A DNA stretch of 64,000 nucleotides from Phylloscopus collybita. Its lineage: Eukaryota > Chordata > Aves > Passeriformes > Phylloscopidae. This document shows positions 51,301 through 61,550 of the stretch, in pieces. The notes below the pieces were generated by a model. The model was not told where the DNA came from and ran no database searches. It saw nothing but the letters and a program-made list of their open reading frames with translations. The stretch lies in NCBI GenBank assembly GCA_027886175.1, contig JAJNNQ010000024.1, forward strand, positions 8,602,001-8,666,000, in the 5' to 3' direction. Position numbers and translations under genes: made by a program. How positions within the stretch are numbered: the stretch's first letter is position 1; each line of letters opens with the position of its first letter.

Positions 51301-52078
51301 TCCCTCCAGAAAATAAACTGTTCATCCCTCTTTAAACACCTTCCAAAAATTAGATGTAAATCAAAAGACAGGATAGGGTTTTTTTGCTCAGATTCATGCT
51401 CAGTATCCACATGAACACAAAATTTAACATGATGGGTAGTGTTTTTTAAAGGAAACTGAAGTATAAAACTGAGGCATAAGAGCAAAGATATTTGAGGACA
51501 ATTGGCCCGTTTCCAGTGATAAAAACATGTATTTCATTGTTTTATGAGAGTAGTAGTGAGAAAAAATGAAGTCAGAAAAAGAGGAATAGGGTGTTTTTTC
51601 ATATCTGACATTCATCTGTCTGTTTTTATTGTGTTAATTGCATATGTAGGTAAAGGTCAAAGCCAATTTAAATTTTGGGCAAACTTGCAAACAGATTTTT
51701 AAAAACAGATTACAATAGGACAGAAGGACTTTAAGCTTGTTAGTATGTCACTGGGGAATATTATGACACAGGATAGTTTGAGAGGGTGAGCCATGTATTG
51801 TTCCCCTTGGTGTTATGGTATAATATGAGCCTTTTACAAATGTACCTCTCAGCCATACTGAAATAAGTTGGTCTGCATCTTTTCCAATACAGGAGATGTG
51901 AATTCTCCAAATAGCTTTTCAGTAGGTTGTTTAATTTGCAATTATATATTGTACTTCAGGAACTCCAACTTATCTCCCAGTTCTGGACACTGCATTTCCT
52001 TTACAAATGCTCAGGTTGAACAGAAGTCACTAACCTTTGTTCATCCACAAATCTTCTAATCAGATCAAGGGCTGACCA
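48381..52078. other. Unassigned non-coding stretch
   Basis: 3.7 kb without recognisable gene or repeat family. A 9-bp perfect inverted repeat (TCTGACTTG/CAAGTCAGA, 3-base loop) lies at 51072-51092. Open frames of up to 88 codons have no known similarity. Confidence 0.55.
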
Positions 52079-52140
52079 AAAAAAAAAAAAAAAAAAAAAA
52101 TCACCGCAAACCAACCGAAACCAAAACAGGAAAAGCTCCA
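52079..52140 (+). repeat. Poly-A run passing into A/C-rich sequence
   Basis: About 22 A residues are followed by an A/C-rich segment (CAAACCAACCGAAACC). It may be the remnant of a retroposon tail; no body is recognisable. Confidence 0.8.
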
Positions 52141-52469
52141 AAAACCCACACAGTGGGCAGAGAGATAAAGTCCATTGGAAAAACCTTGTTTGTCATCATC
52201 TGCCCCTGTTCTCCCCACTCTGATGGGTAATCATTTTGCACAGTTTCTCCATCTTTTTGCCCTGTGGGAGAAATGACAGCGCTTTTCATCCGGTCTCCAA
52301 ACTAGGAAACACCGTGGTCAAATATTCACAACTGCCAACTTCAAAGCAATTTTTCCATGGCAACCATACCTCAAAAGCCTGGACTTGCAGAACTTGCCAA
52401 TTAGCAGCTCCAAAGGGGGCCATTAGCTCCTTCAAAAAACATAACAGACACTGTTTTTAATCACCGTTT

Positions 52470-52780
52470 GTTTCCAGCCTTACAGCGAGCGCTCCGCCAA
52501 CGCGAACCGCGCAAGGGCAAGGCTGACTACTCAAAAAGAAGTTGATGTTGCATGAAAAGAACAACACTCATCGAGCCACATTTCTTTTTTAATAAATAAA
52601 GAACAATTATCCTCAGTGAATCATCGCTTCTAGTTTATTGCTGTTTAATTAAAGCAAGTGGTATTTTCTCATTATTGCCGGTGGTAAACCACGCGTAACA
52701 GCCACGGAATTTGCAGTCAGTAGGAGTCCTTAGTTGTTACTGCTGCTTGGGAATGAACAAGTACCATAAAGCAAGGAGCA
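52470..52780. promoter_or_regulatory. CpG-bearing unique patch, possible conserved element
   Basis: Around 52485-52515 there are about six CpG within 30 bases (GCGAGCGCTCCGCC, ACGCGAACCGCGC), and another group lies at about 52677-52708 (GCCGGTGG, CACGCGTAACAGCCACGG), in a neighbourhood that is otherwise CpG-poor. Between them lie TTTAATTAAAG and CTCATTATTGCC, homeodomain-like cores. No reading frame of note covers it. A distal regulatory element is a reasonable guess, but nothing beyond composition supports it. Confidence 0.25.
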
Positions 52781-53193
52781 TCTGCATAAATATGGACCTG
52801 TAGAATGGTCTGCCTGGCTGTCTAAGGCTTCTATTCATAAAGAGAGGACATACAGGAGAAAACAAAAATATGGTATAAGGAAAGTACAGAAATGGGATTT
52901 TGGCTCCTTAGCTTGTAAATTCTTTCTGACTCCACTGAAGTCTAGGGGAAGTTGTGTCATTATTAGCCATAAAACCTAGATCTATATTGATTTAAGATCA
53001 TCCTATACATAAAATGGAAAACACACCTTTTTAATTTTTTAAAAAATGCCTCCTCCCATATTTTCACCAACTCTTTTGAAGTAATTATTTCTTTATTCAC
53101 ATAAATGGTGTGCCATGTCCTTTAGAGGTCACATGTACTTCACCAAGAAAAGTAAGAGAAACATGAACTTCACCCATTTATTTGAAAAGGATG
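52781..53193. other. Unassigned non-coding stretch
   Basis: No gene or named repeat was recognised. Confidence 0.55.
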
Positions 53194-53409
53194 TCATTTG
53201 TGAAGCCAAATTATACCCATTACCATTAACACTGTATCACAGTTAACTAATTTATCACTTACCATTCTGTCATAAACCCTCAGATATCCAGCTGGTCTTG
53301 TGTTGCTGGAGATGTTCATGTCACTTTGGCATCTGGTGCATTTGAGAGGGATAGCTGTGCAAGTTTTGAACGTGCAACTTAGGGACCTCTCCACACAGCA
53401 GAGAGACAT
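53194..53409 (-). other. Short open frame crossing a splice-donor consensus; weak exon candidate
   Basis: On the minus strand an ATG-initiated frame (from 53409 leftwards) reaches ATGGTAAGTG, a strong donor-like site at about 53257-53266, after roughly 145 bases, and stays open to 53194. The residues before the donor include several cysteines and a CTRCQSDMN segment, but I recognise no domain. A pyrimidine-rich acceptor is not obvious upstream, so this may be a first exon, a non-coding exon or chance. Confidence 0.12.
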
Positions 53410-53679
53410 TTTCTTTGAGGCAAAATTGGGATCATTTTGGAAGAAATGAGGTGCACAGGATGTTACATGAAACCTGCCTGAATGCCTCTCTCACAACGTG
53501 GTCAGGGCATGGCAGGCTATGATGCTGTGCAGTGCCTGTGCTGTTACTGCCACATGAGCTTGTAAAAAGCAGCCCAGACTCCTTGCCAAGAGCAGGAGAG
53601 ATGGCAGGGCCAGCTGAACAATCCTCTGAATAAGAACAGGAGTCTTGACAGGTCAGGACAGCAATGAGAGCAAAGTAAG

Positions 53680-53702
53680 ATCGCCTTTAATTTAAAGGCG
53701 AT
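53680..53702. repeat. Perfect 11-bp palindrome with one central base
   Basis: ATCGCCTTTAA and TTAAAGGCGAT flank a single T. Two CpG are kept, one in each arm. A few more pairs form outward if G-T pairing is allowed. Confidence 0.93.
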
Positions 53703-54761
53703 TTTCACACATTGGCATTGTCGTCTGACCAGCAAATGCCTAATGAGCTCATAGCTGGCTTGTCAGAAATGGTGCTAATTGAAATTTCTAGTACTCCTAC
53801 TTGAATAATTCCAGTCTCTTAAAAAGAGGTTGAGTGGCTCTGAAATACTGAGGACCAAACCCAAATAAATAATGCTCCTTTTATTATCATCCCCAAGCAA
53901 GCTAGGGATTTTCATTATGATCTCCTCTAAGATGTTATTCTGTTTGCATTGCTTGTTTAGAGTCCATATTAAAATCAGCCACATGCTTGTTGCTCACACA
54001 CTTAGAAAGAGAGCTAATGAAATTTCGTGGCACTCCATGTGGATAGACAGTGCAAATTTCCTTGTATATTCCCAATTAGGATTTAGCCTGGCTTCACAGA
54101 GGAAGAGATATTATTGCTAGTCCAGGCCACAGGGTTTTTTAAAAATATATTTCTTATGGGCCAAGCCTCATAATGTGCCTTTTCTCCAAAGCTGACATCT
54201 GGTGCTGGAGTCAACAGCTATGAGTAGGGAAATGATGGAATCATAGCAACACACTGACTGGACATTGAAGTCTAGGGGGAAAAAATGGGAAACTTTTCTC
54301 TACTGAAGGTGTAGAAAGTATTTGACTGCTAAATGGCTGGTTTTCACAGTGCCCTGGCTTAACTGAACTTTGTGCTAGTGTGTTAATGGGGCCTCATCCA
54401 TATAAAAGCAGGATGAAGAATTACTTGAGAGAAAGGTAGAAATCATCTCACTAAAGCTTCCTCTTAAATGAAGTTTGTAAGTTGTGCGAGCTACTGCCTC
54501 TGAGAGAAGATTAAAGAAATGCTTAATAAAAGGGAAGAAATAGATCAATTACGTTGTTCTCTTTTTCCTCTTCCTTTTATTAAATAAGATCTTTCTTGAT
54601 GGACCAGGTTGAAAAAGGCAGAGTAGTGAAATTTTTAAAAAAATACTATGTCATCTCTTTTTTTGACACATACAAGATATTTTTAACAGCAGCAGTCATG
54701 GAATATACCTAACAACTCCTTGCAAAACCAACAATGACAAATTAATAAAAGACAGGAAGTT
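53703..54761. other. Unassigned non-coding stretch
   Basis: No gene or named repeat was recognised. An 82-codon frame at 53872-54120 has no family resemblance. Confidence 0.55.
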
Positions 54762-54826
54762 TCTGTTGTTGTTGTTGTTGTTAGGTTTTGTGGGGTTTTT
54801 TTTGGTTTTGTTTTGTCTGTTTTTTC
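54762..54826 (+). repeat. (GTT)n followed by T/G tract
   Basis: Six GTT units are followed by GTGGGGTTTTTTTTGG and GTTTTG words, in the same plus-strand T/G orientation as the other tracts. Confidence 0.9.
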
Positions 54827-57149
54827 TTTTATTTTCTTAGCACCACATGAAAATCCATAGTAAACTTATTTACCCAAAGGCTTGCTGTTGACCTGACTAG
54901 TGATGGCTGTGGATGCCTTCACAGCTTAGGTCTGTCATGCTTTTGTAGATGTGTTTTATATATGATGTTGCTTGCTTTTCCTCTTGCTGTGGGAGTGCTT
55001 CATACCCCATGGGAACACTGGAAATATGAGTCCTGAGTAACTGTGCACCTCACAGACTAACCATATGTAGGTAGATAAGAAGAAATCTCTATTTACCACA
55101 ACACCATCCTCTGCTCAGGTTTCTGCTCCAGAGACGACCCTGTCTTCCCTCACTAGGACACAGCAGGGATAAAAAGAGATACAAATGTACTTTGAGAGTT
55201 GTCATTTTGCCAAATGTACCCCCTCCTCTCCCTAGAAAATTAGATCAAACCATTAGCAATGGCATGTCAATACAGACAGCCATGGCTAGTTGTGGGCCTT
55301 CTTCAGGCCTGTTCCTAGGACAACAACTCCTGCCTTGAAACTCTGTCAGTTCTTCTACTCTGTGGCTGAACCTTGGTTAACGTGCCCTCACATTAATCTG
55401 AATCTTGAATCTGTATTCAAGGTGCTTTCCCATTAAACATTTAAAGATTTACTGGATCAGGACTAACATTTAAATGTATTAAGTATCTCAAAGGAAAGAC
55501 CTAGCTCCAAAAAATCTGATGCATCTCCTTGTGTTTCCCTTCACAATGTCTGTTCAAGTCTTTTAACCACACTGGAAGAGTTTCTCCCAGTGAAACAGAG
55601 AGCACACCTTGCTTGGTGGGTAGAATATGCATCTCTAATCCGGTCCCAGCTGAACCACTCATCTTTTACTCACATAGCCTTGGTAAAGATAATTACAATC
55701 CACTGGAAACCTCTTGTGGTCTTTCTATCACCACACCCACTGCTCTATCCAGAGAATGTTCATTTGATACCTGTGGTATTATTATACAGCACTACTGCTT
55801 AACATCTATCACCACTAGTTCTTTGAAAAAGAAACTGAACAGAAACGAAATTATCATGGTCTTATTCTGTACTTTTACCAAGACAAATGCATCCCAGGAC
55901 ATGTCCCAGCCCTCTAGCCTCAATACATATGTAACAATCACCTAGCTTTGCACTATTCCAGTTTTCCCTTTGCCTTTTCCTAACAAATGAGTACATATGT
56001 GTTATATTTAGTAGTGTGCTGTCTTCTTTCCTGCCTGTGCCCTTACACCTTATTTCTTTTAACATGTGCTTCATTTATAGCATAACTTTATAGCAGATAG
56101 AGCAAGAGCCAAATATTTCTAAACAATTCACATCACCCTTGAATTCCTTTACTATGAATCAATATCAGATTCAAACCCAGGCCATTCTGAGCTCCCTCAC
56201 ATCCTTTTATTTCTCTTCAGACACAGTGCCAATAATTCTATTAGCCTTCTTGGAAGAGCTGTGTGAATTGACTTTCACAGTCAGTACTTCTTGCACCAAA
56301 ATTTTTAATTTCAATGTCACAATGTCATTAATACTCTGTCAGAAATACCCTTGCTAGCAGCATTGTTACACATCAGAATTAAAACAAAAATGTTTCCTAT
56401 AGGTGTATCCTTGATGTGTGGTCTCCCAGAACAGTTTTTATTGCTATTTTTTCCCTTTCTTCTTTTCCTGCTTGCCATTGTGCTCATTTACTGAGTCACA
56501 CTCAGTAAAGTGAATTCAGTTAACCTCCATAGTGCTCTCCTCTTGTGAAAGTCAGTTATCATTATCAATTATTAAAGTGCTCTTCTAAAAGACCTCCAAA
56601 GCTGAGGCTTAGAAGGACTTTGCAAGTGATAATTCTGTCACTGGAGTTTAGAGCATGGGTGTTCCATGTTCAGGTTCTTGGAGTGGGGAAAGATGGTGTG
56701 TCTTCAGGCTATTATGGGCTCACAGGCTCCACCTAAATCACAATGTGCAACAAATTCACACTTTCCCTCCTTGGCAGCTTGTCTGTGCCTTAAAAGGGAC
56801 TTGTAGTCAGAGGATCATAGCTTTAGGATATCCATTTTTCTTTTATCTCTTCAAACTCAATCTCTCCTGTATCACCTACAAGGATTTAGATGGGTTCATT
56901 CCTGAATTCAGAATGCTCTGAAATTTCTCCTGAAAGCTTTCTCTCCGCAGTCCTACCCCTGCTTTCCCTCTAACTTCTTCCAGTTCAATAACCATTCCAT
57001 GCCTTCATTCCTTTCATGAAACAAATGGACATTTCTAGCTTGCAAATCATCTGTCACTCAATTCCTTCTTCCTTAAATCCATGCCTTCACAAGGCCCTTC
57101 TTCCACTCTCTGTGCTAGTCTAGTCTCTTCAAATTCACTTACTACTGGA

Positions 57150-57159
<10 letters not shown>
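54827..57159. other. Unassigned non-coding stretch
   Basis: No gene or named repeat. The plus strand is C/T-rich over much of 55.5-57.1 kb. The 138-codon plus-strand frame at 55529-55945 is the longest non-repeat frame in this part but contains no recognisable domain. Confidence 0.5.
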
Positions 57160-57182
<23 letters not shown>

Positions 57183-57245
57183 TTTGTTTTTGTTTTTGTT
57201 TTGTTTTTGGTTGTTTTGGGGTTTTTTTTTGGTTTTTTTTTTTAA
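57160..57245 (+). repeat. Poly-T / T/G-rich tract
   Basis: A run of more than 20 T passes into GTTTTT units and GGGG- and GG-bearing T runs. Confidence 0.93.
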
Positions 57246-58037
57246 TCCTGTATGGACTGACATATTGCTAACCTCTGTTTTTGGGGTGTTACTTTTGAAA
57301 GAGACAGGTATTTAAATTGTTTCTTTGAGTAGTTTCCCCTCTTAGCATAGCTATTATGCACATACCTACATCTGTATAGAACTGCAAAGGTCTGTACCAA
57401 ATGTTTTTTTGAGTGACTGGTGTTTTTATCTCACTTATCTATCTTCTCTGTACTACACATACCTCACTTCTTCCACGTTATGTAGATAAAAATGTGAAAA
57501 ATGCATGTGGTGTCAGTAATAATAAACTCAGCTCCACAGGGTAAATTGTATCATACATCCTTCACACCTGGGTGATACAACAGTAGAACACGGCCTCAAC
57601 TATTCATATCATTGATGTTGAAGAATAAGCTGTATTTTCCTAGTTCTCTATTTCTTTTTTTTTCAACACAATTCCTGTTTTTAATAATATCACTGTCATT
57701 TGAGCATGTATTTTTCAAAGACCAGCAGGTGATTCTAAGCTAAAAGTATTTCTCCTTCACCATTTGTCACACGTTATCCCAGCACTTGTAATTTCACACA
57801 CCTTAATCGCACACCTTAAAGCAAAAATTCCATCTTCACTGTGTCAGAGCTCATTATCAACTGCTTTCTGATGGCCTCATACACTGCTACAGTCAATACT
57901 TGCTCTTGAAACCATGTCAATTGAACAAGATCAGAAAATCCTACATTGAAATTATTGTGTGCAGCTGTGACAAAAATATCCTTGTTTCCAAGTGAATGTT
58001 CTAACAGAGATTTCTAAGGGGTCTACTGTGACTTATC
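57246..58037. other. Unassigned non-coding stretch
   Basis: No gene or named repeat was recognised. Confidence 0.55.
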
Positions 58038-58160
58038 ACTGAATATTCTGAGTTGGAAGGGATCATCAAGTCCAACTCTTAAGAGAATGGCCCACATAGG
58101 GATTGAACTCCACAGCCTTGGCCTTTTTTAGCACCAGGCTCTGACCATCTGAGCTAAAGT
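58038..58160 (-). mobile_element. tRNA-Ile-derived SINE with CR1-type tail (TguSINE1-like)
   Basis: Read on the minus strand, the right-hand part (58157 down to 58088) aligns along the whole length of tRNA-Ile(AAT). It has a pol III A box like TAGCTCAGATGG (complement of 58145-58156), a GTGCTAA-like anticodon region, a CCAAGG stem word and a B box like AGTTCAATCC (complement of 58100-58109), and ends in a decayed GGGCCA. The left part is a short CR1-like 3' tail: GAGTTGGACTTGATGATCCC and TTCCAACTCAGAATATTC. This architecture matches the tRNA-Ile SINE described in zebra finch, which is mobilised by CR1 machinery. Lost CpGs in the B box and loop region indicate an old, silent copy, not a working tRNA gene. 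Target duplications were not clear. Confidence 0.85.
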
Positions 58161-58753
58161 GTCACTTAAACTGCCTAAATTAAAACTGGAAGAAATAGAA
58201 ATGGAATTTGGATTACCTGAAACATATTCATATCACCATATTGTATAGAAAAGCCAAAGGTAGACAACTACAAGAAAATTTGCACATCAATAAAGTATTC
58301 TATGATATTTCTACAGGATTACTGCAGAATTTTGTTGCTGTTGGTTTTTTTTTTTTCTATAGCTATCAGTATAATATCCCAAGCAGCTAAACATTTCTGG
58401 AGTGGAATTTCCATCGATTTTCTTTACAAAAATGCCACAAAGGATTTTGCAGCAAATGAAAATTTCATCATATACCCTTCACCATCTGTGATAGCAATAG
58501 CAGCACCGCATCATTACTACTGATTACAAGTACAGACAAAGAGAAATAAAACTAATTTGGAGAAAACACAGGCTAAGCTATATTTTTAGATTTATTTTGA
58601 GACTAGTACTAAAACTCCAAATGGCCATGCTGATTGTATCACATTGCCTCTCATGGCTTTCCTCCCTCCCCTGGCTAGGATTTCATGGGTGCAAGGCAGA
58701 ATCACTTTAGTTGCATTCACTCCAGTATGACTGGATGAATCCAGGAGGAAGAA
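58161..58753. other. Unassigned non-coding stretch
   Basis: No gene or named repeat was recognised. A poly-T run occurs near 58345. Confidence 0.55.
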
Positions 58754-58784
58754 TTCTGTAGAATTTCTCTGGAATTCTACAGAA
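58754..58784. repeat. Perfect 12-bp inverted repeat at the edge of a CR1 scrap
   Basis: TTCTGTAGAATT (58754-58765) and AATTCTACAGAA (58773-58784) are exact reverse complements around a 7-base loop. The right arm abuts or overlaps the CR1-like ACCATAGAACA, so the palindrome sits at the insertion edge. Confidence 0.92.
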
Positions 58785-58870
58785 CCATAGAACAATTTAG
58801 GTTGCAGGGATCATCTGACCACCTCCTGGTCAACCCCTCCCTCACGGTTACAAAGGTAAGGACGTGTACA
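58780..58870 (-). mobile_element. CR1 LINE, short 3' scrap
   Basis: ACAGAACCATAGAACAATTTA, GGTTGCAGGGATCATCTGAC and GGTCAACCCCTCCCTC resemble the reverse complement of a CR1 3' end (CATAGAA...GGTTGGAAGGGA...TCATCTGGTCCAACCCC). It is short and diverged; only the first 60-70 bases are convincing. Confidence 0.6.
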
Positions 58871-60078
58871 CCTTCCAGGCTGTGGGACTGGAATGGGAAC
58901 CAGAGCAGGGAAATGTTCCAGTATTAAACAGCTGTCCATTGAAGCTGAACTATGAAAACATTACACTGTTAGAAAAGGCCTGCTGGAGATCTGGAGAACA
59001 GAAATGCTTTTAGCCAGCGTCTTTTGGGGAAGAAAAAAAAAAAAAGAGGAATGTGGCACTATTCATTCAATCGACACCTGGCACATGCTATTGTTCTGCT
59101 GGCTTGATTTGCCACTACAGGCTGAAAAATTCATCAGTCATCTTGCAGAGATATCACAGTGGTTTTAACTCTGATTGTGACAGCTCAATTTTGGTTTGCA
59201 AAGATGATGACATCCTTTCACATTTTGCCTGATTATTTTTTCAGACTGATTTAGAATCAGTTTCTTTCACTAGCTGGAACAGGGAAAAGTAAACTGACTG
59301 GATTCTTAATTTTCTCTCTTCCAGGTCTGAATTTATCCTTTGTCTAAGAATCCAAAATAAAAATTTAAATACATATATATATATACATACATACACTCTT
59401 ATTTTTTGACTTTAACAAAACTCTTGGCTTCCCAATGAACTCCTTACCTACATTTTTTTCACAATTATAGATGCTGAAGGTTTGCAGTGGATCTTTTGAC
59501 TGTGAATAGCACAGGATAGGCTGTGTAGAAGATCTTTCTAATTCATCAGATTCCCAAATGCTAAAAATTCCTGCAAAGTAAGGTCTAGGGGGCAAATGTG
59601 GAGTGAGAAGATGAGGGTGTGGGACTACTGATGATCCAGAGCCTTCCAGGATTCTTTTTATGAAATAGAAAGAGGATTTGTCTATATTCACCTGCCTCTT
59701 CTTGATGTGTGATTGACTTTCCATAGCCTCAGGGACTGGTTGTAAGCATGAGATAGCAATGGCTTTCTTGGGAGGAAAAAAAAAAAAAAAGCCTTATTTA
59801 AAGAAATAGACTAATTCTCTCTTCTTAAACCCCTAAAGACTAGGTCTTATCTCTTGCTGTGTTATTTTGTTTGGTTGGTTTTCTCAACCTTAATGGAACA
59901 ATGCAGACTAATTTCAAAAGGAAGAAACAAACAGCTAGAAGAAGGGATAGTGTGGAAGACAGCATCACAAAGGAAGGAAAAAAAAAATCAACCCCCAGAG
60001 CTATCACCTAGCAAAATCCTTTCTATTAGAAAAATTATGAACTATAAATTGTATAATATTTGTTAGAAGCCAACTCAG
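58871..60078. other. Unassigned non-coding stretch
   Basis: No gene or named repeat. Short A runs lie near 59033 and 59777, and a TA/CATA array at about 59370-59393. The 119-codon minus-strand frame at 59365-59724 is unrecognised. Confidence 0.5.
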
Positions 60079-60784
60079 TGTCTTGGTTTGGAAAGACAGG
60101 TATCTGCCAGGCAAAACTGGAGTTTCCCTTAGAATGGAGAATGTAAACCCTTCACCCTTGCCAAATTACAATTTTGCAATTAAGGGCTTTCAGGCAAAGA
60201 TTTGGGAATAAGAATAACAGTTCTTTACTAGGAATACTAACAATACAAATGTAGTAGAAAACAAAACCACCCAACCAAACAAGCAAACAAATAAACAACA
60301 ATTTTGGAGAACCCTGACAGAGTCAGAGCTACAGCCTGACACCCTGCTGGTCAGGGTGTTGGAAGCAGTCCAAAAGTGAGTCCTCCTGGAGTGGCAGAGG
60401 TGGTTCTGGTGGCATAGAGATGATCCTGTAGAACAAGGGTCCAGTGATGGTGAGAAGGGGTCCAGTCTTCCTCCAGGAAATGGGTGAAGCCAGATACATT
60501 CGTGTTCCTGTGTCTCAGTTTTATCCAGGTAGGAATGGTTGGCTCCCCCCACTGGGAGGAGCATCTCACAATAGGATGATGGAATGTGGATGTGTTAGTT
60601 TGGGGAGGTGTTAATGGCCCATTAGCAGAAAAATATCCCCCTGGAGGGAGGAGGGGTGGTGGAAAAGATAAGAAACACTGCCCTACCTGTTTTAACAGCT
60701 GGCCCATTATCAAAAGACATCTGCCCCCCGTTCCCCCAGAGTTACAAGAGATAAAGAAAAACATCTCCCCAATTTCTTTCAACA
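60079..60784 (-). mobile_element. Solo LTR of an avian endogenous retrovirus (probably ERVL/ERVK-like)
   Basis: About 706 bases match, in my recognition, an LTR common in songbird genomes. On the minus strand it begins TGTTGAAAG (right edge) and ends CCAAGACA (left edge), giving the usual TG...CA termini. A TATA-like GGATAAAA lies at the complement of 60519-60526, and an AGTAAA poly-A signal variant at the complement of 60224-60229, about 295 bases downstream; together they suggest the order U3, R, U5. An A/C-rich segment (60259-60298 on the plus strand) lies between them. No retroviral gene, primer site or second LTR was recognised on either side, so it is best read as a solo LTR left by recombination. 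No target duplication was seen at these edges, so the boundaries or the family call may be slightly off. Frames of 124-150 codons inside it are not retroviral proteins. Confidence 0.75.
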
Positions 60785-60939
60785 AATGAAATAGAATACA
60801 CACCCTTTTTTTCCCCTATACTTTTCTCCTTCTCACTGCTGTGCTGTAGAATCAGCTGCCCCTGCTTTTCCCACCTCCACGTTATGCCCTTTGAGTGAAA
60901 CTGCGCAAGGTTGGAACAGGTTTTTTCTTTCACTCGCTA
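60785..60939. other. Short unassigned stretch between LTR and GC-rich patch
   Basis: A pyrimidine-rich portion of unclear origin; it may be the outer edge of the LTR if the right boundary lies further out. Confidence 0.4.
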
Positions 60940-61550
60940 TTCCTACTGGAAATCTCTGCACCTGCAGGCAGGGGTATTCACAGGTACAAGGCAGCTCTTT
61001 CCCTGACATGTGCTGAACCTGAAGGATGTGTGATGGGAAGCGTTAATATTCCGCCTGTGACAGAGAGTCCCCGGGAGTGACCTTCAGAAGGTGCAAACAT
61101 GTAACTCCCTGGTATTACACGGCTCCCCGGGGACCGCCCTGCCCAGAGCAGGGAAATTGCAGCAGAGCTCACAAAGCTGTTCGTCTTCAAACTGCAGCCT
61201 TGCAGGATCTTAACTCAGGAGAGACACTGCCTCCCTTCCCAGGAAACCTAATGGTCACTGTGCAAACCTCGCGGGATGTGGGTGAAATATCACTCTGCAC
61301 CGAAACCTTGCTGCGGTACTTTCTGCTTTCTTCCTGCCCCCTGGAAAATTCTGGATCACCTGAAAACGCTGAGGATCACTGGGACTCAAGCTCTCCATGC
61401 TGTGAGATCTGTGGTTTTTTGTAGGGCTGGCAGGCAGAACCCTTTCATGGACCAAAGCTTGGCCTGGGGTCTCATACTTTGCTGAGGTTCTGGCTGCATC
61501 CTGTAATCTGTGTTGTGCTAATGCATAGGAGTCTCTGGGAAAGTTCACTC
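60940..61550. other. GC-rich, CpG-bearing patch of unknown nature
   Basis: The sequence is clearly GC-richer than its surroundings and holds about ten CpG within some 350 bases (about 61040-61370), including CCCCGGGAG, CTCCCCGGGGACCG and CTCGCGGG. Frames of 115 codons (plus, 61077-61424) and 97 codons (minus, 61255-61548) overlap, which argues for composition rather than coding. It could be a regulatory element, a non-coding exon or an unrecognised repeat next to the LTR. Confidence 0.35.

Noticed and set aside
58085..58160. Functional tRNA-Ile gene on the minus strand
   Set aside because: Mismatches in stems and boxes, lost CpGs and a fused CR1 tail show that it is the head of an old SINE.
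60190..60803. 124- and 150-codon minus-strand frames as a possible retroviral gene
   Set aside because: They fall within the LTR itself, which is non-coding in this class, and show no retroviral motif.
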